The position numbers and the translations under genes were made by a program. Source: Bacillota bacterium (GTDB lineage Bacteria > Bacillota > Clostridia > Christensenellales > CAG-314). From it: DNA of 64,000 bases. Positions 35,722 to 43,967 of this stretch are shown here, in pieces; positions within the stretch are counted from its first letter, which is position 1, and every line of letters starts with the position of its first letter. Under the pieces are notes generated by a model. The model was not told the DNA's origin. It saw nothing but the letters and a program-made list of their open reading frames with translations, and did no database searches. The stretch lies in contig JAEWZT010000003.1 of the NCBI GenBank assembly GCA_023458375.1, positions 186,001 to 250,000 of the forward strand, read 5' to 3'.

Positions 35722-36306
35722 TTACTTGTTATTTCCAATATCTGCTTTATTGATTTTGCTATCAGTTATATGTATCGAATTATCATATACGATTTGTTGT
35801 ACTTGCTTTTTTGTTTCATTATCCGAATACAATTCAAAATCAATTATTGTTGCTTTCCTTGTGTATTCAACATTATCAATAGTAATGTTTGTTGTTTGAT
35901 TTTGCCTTATTAACTTAACTACAAATTTCTGATTTTGCGAATCTACAAAATAAGAATTTGTCAAACCAGTTACCTCGCCAATCAACGTTAGTTGTTTATT
36001 TGAATAATCGGTTTTTGCATATACACTTATCATCTTAATCTTTTCATCAGGCACGATTACTTTGTATGATATCGCTTCCGAATTAAATTTTATCTCGATA
36101 GCTTTTTCTAATTTTTTAGCATCGTTAGAATCTTCAATCTTATTTTTTATATCACTAGCTTTTCCCTTTACTTTTTCAAAACCATCTTTAACAAAGGTTC
36201 CTACTTTTGCTTTAGTTTTTTCAAACACATTGCCCAATTTTTTAGAAAATGATAGTGAATCATTTTCAGTTGTTTCATTGTTTATAGTATCATTTTTATC
36301 TTTCAT
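35722..36306 (-). CDS. Unknown operon protein ending in the shared DNSI/NNK motif
   Basis: 194 residues from ATG at 36306, chosen for AGGAGGATAT directly before it; the frame extends to 36387 without a ribosome site. A charged amphipathic part (about 20-65, with KKLGNVFEKTKAKVGTFVKD) is followed by a beta-rich region. The C-terminus ends VYDNSIHITDSKINKADIGN, a version of a motif also found in the next two genes upstream. No catalytic residues and no known family. No membrane segment. Confidence 0.6.
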   Translation of the reverse strand: MKDKNDTINNETTENDSLSFSKKLGNVFEKTKAKVGTFVKDGFEKVKGKASDIKNKIEDSNDAKKLEKAIEIKFNSEAISYKVIVPDEKIKMISVYAKTDYSNKQLTLIGEVTGLTNSYFVDSQNQKFVVKLIRQNQTTNITIDNVEYTRKATIIDFELYSDNETKKQVQQIVYDNSIHITDSKINKADIGNNK

Positions 36307-36314
36307 ATATCCTC

Positions 36315-36530
36315 CTATTTTAATCCTAACCATAATGCTATTGCCACAACAGCTACGCCTACAACGATGGGTATTATTATCTGCCATATTATTTTTGATG
36401 ATATTTTCTCATCAGATTTAACTGTTTCAAGTTTATTATTTGTACCCACATTAGAATTTTTTATCTTGCTTTTTCCTTGTATATTTATACTATTATCTAT
36501 TATTTCAATGGTTTTTTTATCATCATTCAT
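36315..36530 (-). CDS. Small tail-anchored membrane protein carrying the shared motif
   Basis: 71 residues from ATG at 36530. The N-terminus (TIEIIDNSINIQGKSKIKNS, then NVGTNNK) carries the shared motif. A linker and one C-terminal membrane helix (IIPIVVGVAVVAIALWLG) follow, so it would be tail-anchored with the motif in the cytoplasm. The start overlaps the end of the AbiTii-like gene by eight bases. Eight bases separate it from the next gene. No known family; a membrane partner for the other two motif proteins is the simplest idea. Confidence 0.6.
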   Translation of the reverse strand: MNDDKKTIEIIDNSINIQGKSKIKNSNVGTNNKLETVKSDEKISSKIIWQIIIPIVVGVAVVAIALWLGLK

Positions 36531-37203
36531 TTTTATTGTTCTCCCCAATGTTTGATTTTTCAATTTTATTGTTATCTCCTATCTTTATAGAATTATCTAT
36601 AAAAATAATTTGATAAATTAATTTTTTTACAGTTTCAACTTTGTTATCATCAGTAACATCAATATCAAGCTCATCTAAATTCCCAAATTCTTTATCTAAC
36701 CTAATAAATACCTTCATCAAAATTACGGAAATTTTATTAATAATTTCAAGAAATGAATTTGAATCAAAAGTTTGTTTAATTGCAGTACATGCTATACCAG
36801 TCATTTCCTGTACTTCATATGCCATAAATGTTAAGTCTTTCTCATATTTATTTTCTTTATTATTGGCTTTTTCGATTATACCGCCTATAGTTTCCTTAAC
36901 ATAATTATTCGTCACTAAATCCATATATTTTTTAGGAATCCAAGTAAATGGCATTGGATTATTCGAAAACTTAACATGTGACATCATTGTTCCCTTTATC
37001 CCAGAATATGTCAAAGATCCACATCCAATTTCTCTATATGCTGGCATACAATCATCTTTTCCATAACCGTTAAGTTCTTTTTCTACCCAAATTATTAAAT
37101 CTTCATAATTTAAGTCATTAAGAATGATTAACAACCTTTTTAATGCTATTTCTATGCTTATTGAATTATTTGCCAACTCTTTAAGTATTTTACTTTTTGC
37201 CAT
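36523..37203 (-). CDS. AbiTii-like domain protein with C-terminal shared motif
   Basis: 226 residues. The N-terminal 90 residues (ISIEIALKRLLIILNDLNYE, then IIWVEKELNGYGKDDCMPAYREI) match the AbiTii domain described in abortive-infection-type proteins. The middle is helical. The C-terminus, FIDNSIKIGDNNKIEKSNIG followed by ENNK, is the clearest copy of the motif also present in the next two genes. Function of AbiTii domains is not known; they are found with effectors in defence islands. Ten bases separate it from the SNF2 gene. Confidence 0.72.
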   Translation of the reverse strand: MAKSKILKELANNSISIEIALKRLLIILNDLNYEDLIIWVEKELNGYGKDDCMPAYREIGCGSLTYSGIKGTMMSHVKFSNNPMPFTWIPKKYMDLVTNNYVKETIGGIIEKANNKENKYEKDLTFMAYEVQEMTGIACTAIKQTFDSNSFLEIINKISVILMKVFIRLDKEFGNLDELDIDVTDDNKVETVKKLIYQIIFIDNSIKIGDNNKIEKSNIGENNKNE

Positions 37204-37212
37204 ACTGCCCCC

Positions 37213-39840
37213 CTAAAATTTAAGCACAATTTTTACTAACAAAATAGGATTAATATGGAATTTATCATTAAACTCTTGTATGCTTCTCATTCCTTCCTCT
37301 CCTATCGACGTAACTTTTTGATGGAAACTTTCCTGGAACTTCTCAAGTGATTTTCGCTTTTCTGCTATTTTCTTTTTTATATCTACCTTTTCCAGATACT
37401 CCGTTGCTTCTTTACAATTATACTCTAATTGACTTATTTCTTCCAGCATTTCGGCTATATGGATATTAAGTTGTTCTATCTGAATGTTTATCCAATTTTC
37501 TACCTTCTTTTTGTTGTATTCCTTGATTGGATTTGTATTTTCGTCATACTTTTGACACATTTTTTGAGTCAAGTCTTCGTATATCCCATTGAGATAGCCT
37601 TGCTCTTTTTCATCAAGTTTGTAGGGATATAAATCGTAATCGTCAATTTTACCTATTTCCGGTAATAGATCCTCTTCGTCAAAATCCACATAATTGCCAT
37701 TTTCATCGCAAAGCAAAAGGACTGGGTTTAACAAATTAGAATTATCACACATAGCGCCGATAAAAATATAACCATGACATCCCAAAATTTCTTCCCCCCA
37801 ATTGGGCGTATGTAATATTGAGATATTATCTACCAATATATCTTCGTCTTCCACTTTCTCCCAAAAATCAACTTGTGAGCAATATTTGTCAATATCTTTT
37901 TTGACTTTATCTAAATCGTCGATTTTGTCTTTGCTGTCCTTTGAAAGTAATATACTTCTTAGTTGCAAAGCTTTTTTATTCCTTTTCGCATTAAGCTGTC
38001 TATCTAGCTTATCAAACTCCGCCATAAACTCTTTTGACGTGTTGCACTGCTGATATATTCGCAATATCTCTTGTTCAAAATTGACACCAGATTCCAATAT
38101 CCCTAAAGCAATATCTGATGCTCCAAAAACGCCTTCAAAAAGCTCGAATTTCTTTGATAATATCTCAAATACTCTTGAATCAGCTGCATTTGTTATATTA
38201 AGTAGATTAATGGCTACAACGTCATTTTTTTGACCGTACCTATGGCAACGACCTATTCTCTGTTCAATCTTCATAGGGTTCCACGGCAAATCGTAATTAA
38301 TAACTGTATTGCAAAACTGCAGATTCAAACCTTCGCTTCCGGCGTCGGTCAAAATAAGTACTTTAGCGCTGTGCTCAAAGTAATCTACAATTGCGTGTTT
38401 TCTTTCAACTGATGGACCGTAGTTTGTTTTGCCAAAGTTTTTAATGCTATATCTTTTATAAATTTCTCTAGTTTTCTCATCTGAGTTTTCACCGTTAAAT
38501 AAAACTATGTCTTCGTCTAAATATCCAGTATTAATCAACTCATTTGCTATGTAAGCTTGTGTTCTCTTCGATTCGGTAAAAATAACAACTTTTTCTGCGA
38601 TTCCTTTTTCTTCCTGCATAGAAAAGGCTGCTAAAATAGCTTGTTTCAAAGCCTTAATTTTTGCGTTCTGCTTAATTATTTTTGCGCTATTAATAATTGC
38701 ATCAACTTCATCAATTTCTTCTTGAATCTTTTGTTTCAGAAATACAGTATCTTCATCGTCTTTATCAAATTCGTCTTCATCAATTTCGTCATCAAGATAT
38801 TTCCAAAACAGCTCAAAGCCTTCATTTGCTTTTGCAGATTTTGTCCCAGCATAAAGTTTTTCTAACCGTTCTTTTAACACCTCAAAAGTTTCAACAAGCG
38901 CAAAACTTGAGGAAGCAAGCAATTTACGTATAACAAGCGTAATTAGATTCCTATTTTGAGTTGGCAAACAATATAGCTCATTTTTCTTCAAAAACTCATT
39001 TACTTGCTGATATAGTGCGATTTCCTCCGGTGATAAAGCAAAATCGAAAGTGCGGCATACCCTTTTGGGGAACTGCATATACCTGCTTACATCTTTTCTC
39101 AATGTCCTATATAATACAGGGCTTAAATTCGCTTTTAACTCTTGGTAACATTGCTCATCTACATATTGCTTATTGAAAGCTTTTTCACTACCGAAAATTC
39201 TTTCATCTATAAATGATACGATACCATGTAAATCATCTAGTCTGTTTTGCAAAGGAGTTGCTGTAAGTAATATTTTCGGTATACCTTTTGTACATTCATA
39301 AAGCCGTTTAGCTCTCTTAGTACCATGAAAAATATTTCTTAAATTATGTGCTTCATCAATTACTATAAAATCCCATTTTACGGAAGGACATTGATTCATT
39401 AACTTTGAAGAAAAATCATAGGACGTAATTGCGATGTTTAATCTATCTTTGTCTTTTAGCCATCTGTCAACGATGCCTATAGGATCATATCCTAGTGCTG
39501 TTCTGTCAAGGATTTTTACAACGTCTTCATTTAACCCAAACTTTTCTTCCAACTCTACTTGCCACTGTTTTCTAAGAGAAGCAGGCAAAACCAAAAGAAT
39601 TTTTTTTGCGCCTGTCTTAATTACATATTTTAATACTAATCCTGCTTCAATCGTTTTTCCAAGACCTACTTCATCAGCAAGAATAATTCCCCCAGTTTTC
39701 AGAGCGTTTATTGCCGAACAAAACGCATCAATCTGATGCGGATTGTAATCAATATCCGTATCCAAAAGACAGCTTAACGGCTCATTCTTGAGCTGCTCTC
39801 TTTTGTATTTTCCATATTGTTGTATCAATAAGTTGCTCAT
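37213..39840 (-). CDS. drmD: SNF2/RapA-like helicase, DrmD-like (DISARM class 1)
   Basis: 875 residues. Walker A ADEVGLGKTIEAG near 60, VIDEAHNLRN near 160, LLTATPLQN, the helicase C motif LILTDAGSEGLNLQFCNTVINYD and CHRYGQKN near 530. A long coiled-coil region with many Lys/Glu fills the C-terminal 150 residues. SNF2 proteins translocate on duplex DNA and remodel bound proteins. In class 1 DISARM the corresponding protein is DrmD. Identity as DrmD is inferred from neighbours. RapA-like helicases in other defence loci look alike at this level. Confidence 0.78.
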   Translation of the reverse strand: MSNLLIQQYGKYKREQLKNEPLSCLLDTDIDYNPHQIDAFCSAINALKTGGIILADEVGLGKTIEAGLVLKYVIKTGAKKILLVLPASLRKQWQVELEEKFGLNEDVVKILDRTALGYDPIGIVDRWLKDKDRLNIAITSYDFSSKLMNQCPSVKWDFIVIDEAHNLRNIFHGTKRAKRLYECTKGIPKILLTATPLQNRLDDLHGIVSFIDERIFGSEKAFNKQYVDEQCYQELKANLSPVLYRTLRKDVSRYMQFPKRVCRTFDFALSPEEIALYQQVNEFLKKNELYCLPTQNRNLITLVIRKLLASSSFALVETFEVLKERLEKLYAGTKSAKANEGFELFWKYLDDEIDEDEFDKDDEDTVFLKQKIQEEIDEVDAIINSAKIIKQNAKIKALKQAILAAFSMQEEKGIAEKVVIFTESKRTQAYIANELINTGYLDEDIVLFNGENSDEKTREIYKRYSIKNFGKTNYGPSVERKHAIVDYFEHSAKVLILTDAGSEGLNLQFCNTVINYDLPWNPMKIEQRIGRCHRYGQKNDVVAINLLNITNAADSRVFEILSKKFELFEGVFGASDIALGILESGVNFEQEILRIYQQCNTSKEFMAEFDKLDRQLNAKRNKKALQLRSILLSKDSKDKIDDLDKVKKDIDKYCSQVDFWEKVEDEDILVDNISILHTPNWGEEILGCHGYIFIGAMCDNSNLLNPVLLLCDENGNYVDFDEEDLLPEIGKIDDYDLYPYKLDEKEQGYLNGIYEDLTQKMCQKYDENTNPIKEYNKKKVENWINIQIEQLNIHIAEMLEEISQLEYNCKEATEYLEKVDIKKKIAEKRKSLEKFQESFHQKVTSIGEEGMRSIQEFNDKFHINPILLVKIVLKF

Positions 39841-39859
39841 TCGTTTTTCTCCCCTATGC

Positions 39860-41116
39860 TTACAACTGTAATAATAACTCTCTAGCTATTGCCTCCGATA
39901 ATAATGGTGGTACTGCGTTTCCTATTTGTGTAAATGCTGCGGTCCTGCTTCCTTCAAAATAATAGTTATCCGGAAACGATTGTATCCTAGCGGCTTCTCT
40001 AACTGTAATTGACCTAGCTTGAAGTATATCCGGATGAATAAAGTAATGACCGTCTTTTGAGATATGTGCCATCATAGTATGACAAGCAGCTGTATCGCCC
40101 TCAACAATCTTAAACCTATCAATAAATGAACTTATATTTTTATGAGTTCTAAGCTCATCTGGTAAGTTTGGATAACTCAATCTCTGATGACCATTATTCC
40201 AAGCTAGTATAACTCTTCTGTATATCTCCTTATCACGGTCAATATGCGACCTAGCAATATGCCATGTTAGCACATCTTCATTGTTCCTAATTTCAAAGTC
40301 CGTAAGATATTGACTAGGTTGTATTCTTCTATAACGATTATTTTTACCTCCGGCTTGAATAATGGGAAGATCTCTTAATATATCGTTTACCAAATAATTA
40401 TGCTGAATTGGTCGGAAATCAGGATAATGGTGATTTGTCCCTTTGCGCCATCCGATTATAATTATTCTTTTTCTGTTTTGCAAAACTCCAAAAATATTAG
40501 CATTTATTTCTCTCCACTCTATTACATAACCTACTCGCTTTAAATACGCTTTCATATTGCGAAAATATTTACCATTTTCGGCAGTAAGTAATCCTGGGAC
40601 ATTCTCGAATACAAACATTTTCGGTTTATACTTTTTAAGAAATCTACAGTATAATTTGTATAAGAAATTTCTTGGATCAGCTTTTATTTCCGTCTCATTT
40701 ATTAATCTATCTTTAGCTGATTTAATAGCTCGTCCAACTAAAGAATATGCTTGACATGGAGGTCCTCCAATAACCAAATCTACTTCATTATTCCAAGCCG
40801 AATTTGCCTGTAATAAATTATCAACTTTTACAAATATTCCTTTTATCGACTTTTCACTAATTGTCTCACATAATACGGAATCAATAAGTGATTGCGGAAC
40901 TAATGCATACAATTCTTCTCTCGAAATATGGCCTTTCTCATATTCATAATACGGCGTAAGGTTATTTTGCTCTTTTAAATAGTAATAGCAAGCTCTAGTT
41001 TGTAGAGTTTTCACTGCATCGCTATTCATTTCAATGTGAGCAACCGCTTCGAATCCCTGTTTAGTAAAACCCTCAGATAATCCTCCTGCGCCCGCAAATA
41101 TATCAATATAATTCAT
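39860..41116 (-). CDS. DNA (cytosine-5) methyltransferase, DrmMII-like
   Basis: 418 residues with the standard C5 motifs: DIFAGAGGLSEGF (I) at 5-17, GGPPCQAYSLVGR (IV, catalytic Cys near 120), FVFENVPGLL (VI), QNRKRIIIIGW (VIII) and QIGNAVPPLL (X). The variable target region lies between VIII and IX. In class 2 DISARM a C5 methylase marks host DNA as self. Here it coexists with an adenine Mod. It is the first large gene of the operon, 27 bases after the XRE regulator. Confidence 0.92.
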   Translation of the reverse strand: MNYIDIFAGAGGLSEGFTKQGFEAVAHIEMNSDAVKTLQTRACYYYLKEQNNLTPYYEYEKGHISREELYALVPQSLIDSVLCETISEKSIKGIFVKVDNLLQANSAWNNEVDLVIGGPPCQAYSLVGRAIKSAKDRLINETEIKADPRNFLYKLYCRFLKKYKPKMFVFENVPGLLTAENGKYFRNMKAYLKRVGYVIEWREINANIFGVLQNRKRIIIIGWRKGTNHHYPDFRPIQHNYLVNDILRDLPIIQAGGKNNRYRRIQPSQYLTDFEIRNNEDVLTWHIARSHIDRDKEIYRRVILAWNNGHQRLSYPNLPDELRTHKNISSFIDRFKIVEGDTAACHTMMAHISKDGHYFIHPDILQARSITVREAARIQSFPDNYYFEGSRTAAFTQIGNAVPPLLSEAIARELLLQL

Positions 41117-41143
41117 ATTTTATATCCAATCTTTTGTCTCATA

Positions 41144-41335
41144 CTAATCTAGAAAATCAATTTTATTCTTTAAACATAGCTCATAGAAAGCCTTTTGCGC
41201 GGCAAGCCCAGGCTCGTGCTTACCCGTTTCCCAACGGTTGACGGTAGCAAAAGAAACATTCAGCGCTTTTGCCAAGCCCTCTTGACTCAAAAATAACTTT
41301 GTTCTTACATATTTTAGCTTTTCTGCAAAGGTCAT
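41144..41335 (-). CDS. XRE-family regulator of the defence operon
   Basis: 63 residues, one helix-turn-helix (LFLSQEGLAKALNVSFATVN, then RWETGKHEPG). Small XRE proteins at the head of restriction operons act as C-proteins or repressors that set the timing of expression. It lies between the promoter at 41365-41393 and the C5 methylase, in the same direction. A dyad that overlaps the promoter -10 box is the likely binding site. Confidence 0.82.
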   Translation of the reverse strand: MTFAEKLKYVRTKLFLSQEGLAKALNVSFATVNRWETGKHEPGLAAQKAFYELCLKNKIDFLD

Positions 41336-41364
41336 ATTACACCACCATAAACAATTATGACAAT

Positions 41365-41393
41365 ATTATAACAGAAACGGTATAATTAATCAA
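41365..41393 (-). promoter_or_regulatory. Promoter and candidate operator of the defence operon
   Basis: Minus strand TTGATT (41393-41388), 17 bases, extended -10 TGTTATAAT (TATAAT at 41370-41365). The interval 41365-41386 reads ATTATAAC...GGTATAAT, a dyad with seven of eight arm positions paired, centred over the -10/spacer. This is a typical autoregulatory site for a small XRE protein. Confidence 0.72.
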
Positions 41394-41408
41394 CAACATA
41401 TTTTCATT

Positions 41409-42452
41409 TTATCCGCACGTAATTTCCCTACATTTTAAAGGATGTTCGATTGCAAACTTTAGTTCTTCCTTGTCGCAAAATAAAATTAATTTACCATCTT
41501 CACAAAAAATAGAATTATACTGCTTAAAAATTACATCAGGTAATATGTTAACTTTTATTTTCACATTCTTTGCTTTAAACTGGGTAAGATAAGTTTCTTT
41601 TATATGAACATGCGACAAAAATCTATAATAAGAACAAAATAACTTATATTCACAATCAAAATTCTTATAACAACCTAAAATTACTGACAAATATGGGTCA
41701 GCTTCACCACTACCATACTTAATCCCAAATCTTGTTTTTGTTTGAATAAAACTTTCATCGTCAAGATAATATTTGCTTTTAACTAAAAACAGCGCTGTTT
41801 TTGGAGAAATTGGAACATATGAATATAAAAAATCAGAGTCTAATGTGTTCTCAATAATGCAAAATCGATCAGATATGCAAATCAAAGGTTTTTCACTTCG
41901 AACTATCGCTATATGCAAGCCAATATTAAAGACAGAATATACTAATTCAGGCAAAACAACCCAAGGATTAATCTGTGTTTCCATATCATTACTCATACCT
42001 TCTATTTTCTCAAAATCATCTAATATTTGTATGGTCACTTTTATTGCTTCATCTTGTGTTGTAGCTCTATATAAACCAAACAAATAATCATTGCTTTGAT
42101 AAATACCTGACTCATCGTCTTTTATTACTTCACTTGTAAAATTGTGTCTACTTCCACATAAAACACAGTATAACTTCAAAATTTCAAGTTCTTTTGCTGT
42201 TAACGAAATAGAATCATTAGCATCATCAATATTCTTAATAATCGGCGCGATATAATGCTCAACCTTGCATAGCCTTTCTTCAAGCTCGCTATTATGCTCC
42301 CCTAATGAATAGTAGTATCGAAAAGAAAAATCTTTTTGATAATTAATATATCTTTCTTTCGCCTTCTCTTTGTCAAAAATTCTTCCACCATTTTCAATCC
42401 ACTTCTTTATGTGGAAAACTGGATATAAATGATTATGTTCTTTTGTCCCCAT
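41409..42452 (-). CDS. DUF4238-like protein
   Basis: About 347 residues from ATG at 42452, which has AAGGAAGGG upstream; the frame extends to 42500 without reason to use it. The start EHNHLYPVFHIKKWIENGGR resembles the HxxPxxYLKxF beginning of DUF4238 proteins, often seen next to restriction and other defence genes. A middle WVVLPELVYSVFNIGLHIAI and SEKPLICISDRFCII segment is also family-like. Function unknown. Lies between the DISARM-like operon and the second R-M cluster. Confidence 0.6.
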   Translation of the reverse strand: MGTKEHNHLYPVFHIKKWIENGGRIFDKEKAKERYINYQKDFSFRYYYSLGEHNSELEERLCKVEHYIAPIIKNIDDANDSISLTAKELEILKLYCVLCGSRHNFTSEVIKDDESGIYQSNDYLFGLYRATTQDEAIKVTIQILDDFEKIEGMSNDMETQINPWVVLPELVYSVFNIGLHIAIVRSEKPLICISDRFCIIENTLDSDFLYSYVPISPKTALFLVKSKYYLDDESFIQTKTRFGIKYGSGEADPYLSVILGCYKNFDCEYKLFCSYYRFLSHVHIKETYLTQFKAKNVKIKVNILPDVIFKQYNSIFCEDGKLILFCDKEELKFAIEHPLKCREITCG

Positions 42453-42465
42453 TTGTTTCCCTTCC

Positions 42466-43188
42466 TTATTTTTTAAATACAAACAAGTTTTCATGCGCAA
42501 GCAGCAAAAAATTATTTTTGATGCTATTTGTCTTCCAAAAGCCAGTGGCTTGGCAGTTATGCTGTTCCTTTACAACAATTTCTTTAAGCTTGAAGCCTGC
42601 CAACTCAAACACTCGCATTGTTTCAAAGGCAAGAGGCTTAACCATTCCTTTTATGCGGATATCTCCCATCAGTATTGCACAGAACTTGTCCTTCTTTAAA
42701 ACTCTATAGGCTTCTGCTGCAACGGTAAACATTTCCGTTAAAAACTCTTTCATTGCGAGATGCGACAAATCACCTTCAATATCTTCGCTGTATTGAATTA
42801 TATTTGCGTATGGCGGATGTGTGCACACTAAATCAACACTATCATTATCGATATTTAGCTTTCTTGCATCTCCTAAACGCAAATCAATGTTGCCGCCGCT
42901 GTACTCGAAGCTACACTTCTCTTCACATAGTTTCACTGCATCGGGATTGATATCTATGCCGATTGCGTTGCGCTTCAGCAACTTTGCCTCTACTAAAGTA
43001 GTTCCTCCGCCGGCAAATTGATCTAAAACCAAATCTCCTTCTTTTGAGTACCGCAAAATTACATTGCGCGGAATATACGGCGACCAATTTCCTCTATACT
43101 TGGCATCGTGAGTCGCCCATTTCCCCCTATCCGGAAAACTCCATACCGTATTAGTCTGTAATTCGAAATTATCAGGTTCGTATTTCAT
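42466..43188 (-). CDS. DNA N4/N6 amino-methyltransferase of the GATC-type R-M cluster
   Basis: 240 residues. SAM motif VLDQFAGGGTTLVEA near 55-70 precedes the catalytic CTHPPYANIIQYS near 110, an order typical of alpha/gamma-like and Trm11-related enzymes. Alone it could methylate adenine or cytosine exocyclic N. In DpnII systems a second methylase accompanies Dam and the nuclease; this is the analogous position. Three bases from the nuclease gene upstream and 13 from the DUF4238 gene downstream. Confidence 0.78.
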   Translation of the reverse strand: MKYEPDNFELQTNTVWSFPDRGKWATHDAKYRGNWSPYIPRNVILRYSKEGDLVLDQFAGGGTTLVEAKLLKRNAIGIDINPDAVKLCEEKCSFEYSGGNIDLRLGDARKLNIDNDSVDLVCTHPPYANIIQYSEDIEGDLSHLAMKEFLTEMFTVAAEAYRVLKKDKFCAILMGDIRIKGMVKPLAFETMRVFELAGFKLKEIVVKEQHNCQATGFWKTNSIKNNFLLLAHENLFVFKK

Positions 43189-43191
43189 ATG

Positions 43192-43869
43192 CTAGCCTTT
43201 CAACTTCCCGAATGCTTCCAGCACATCAAAAACAAAAGCTTTTTGAAAATAAAAAGCATGATTCTTATTTGATACATATCTGCCGTAAGTTTTGGAATAA
43301 ATCGGATGATATTTGCCGTTTTTATCCTTTGCATCTTTACTGCGGATTTGCAAATGTATACCGCTAGAAGTATGGATAAAGCCATCAGCGCTTGTTTCAA
43401 TATGCTGTTTAAGTTGTCTGCAAATAGAATAATAATCCTGTCTCCAACTCTCCAAAAAAGAAGAAAACTCCGGTTTTGTTAAATCGATATGTATCATTTG
43501 TATAAGTTTCCAGTCTTCCGGTTTCCCTTCCTTACAAACTTGAACATACAAAATATTGTTTACCTTCTCATATAAATGAGTTTCTTCAAAAGGTTTCTCA
43601 CAAAGCAAATCATCAATGATTCCGCATATTTGTGTTACAAATACAGTCTCTAAGGGTTTCCCGTTTTTATCACATTTATTGCTCTTTAATTCACCGTCTT
43701 CAAAATCAATATTTCCATTGTCAAGTTTCTTTTTTAACAGCATTTCCAACAGTTGCCCTGTCTTGCCTTTATTTCTTACGATAGTTTGTAAATCCTCAAA
43801 AGAAAACAAATCCTTGAAAGGTATCCCGACATATCCTTTTAGCTTTTCGTATGCTTCCTGTAATTTCAT
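43192..43869 (-). CDS. MutH/Sau3AI-like restriction endonuclease
   Basis: 225 residues. The segment NKGKTGQLLEMLLKKKL followed by DFEDGELK matches the MutH/Sau3AI active site: Glu42, Asp55, Glu60 and Lys62 correspond to the Glu, Asp, Glu and Lys of the metal centre. Members cut at GATC. Together with the Dam-like methylase encoded upstream this makes a GATC specificity likely, but the specificity-determining tail (about 160-225) is not decisive by eye. Located between the two methylase genes. Confidence 0.75.
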   Translation of the reverse strand: MKLQEAYEKLKGYVGIPFKDLFSFEDLQTIVRNKGKTGQLLEMLLKKKLDNGNIDFEDGELKSNKCDKNGKPLETVFVTQICGIIDDLLCEKPFEETHLYEKVNNILYVQVCKEGKPEDWKLIQMIHIDLTKPEFSSFLESWRQDYYSICRQLKQHIETSADGFIHTSSGIHLQIRSKDAKDKNGKYHPIYSKTYGRYVSNKNHAFYFQKAFVFDVLEAFGKLKG

Positions 43870-43967
43870 CTGTTTCTCCTAATTAATTTTTATTCTTAAC
43901 AATCCGCAAATTAAAAAAAGACCACTACATCTTTCCTATTTGTTGCTTAACGGAATGTAAAATGCTT

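Noticed and set aside
36315..36563. Longer 82-residue start for the small membrane protein
   Set aside because: The extra 11 residues come from codons inside the upstream gene; ATG 36530 fits the gene overlap better.
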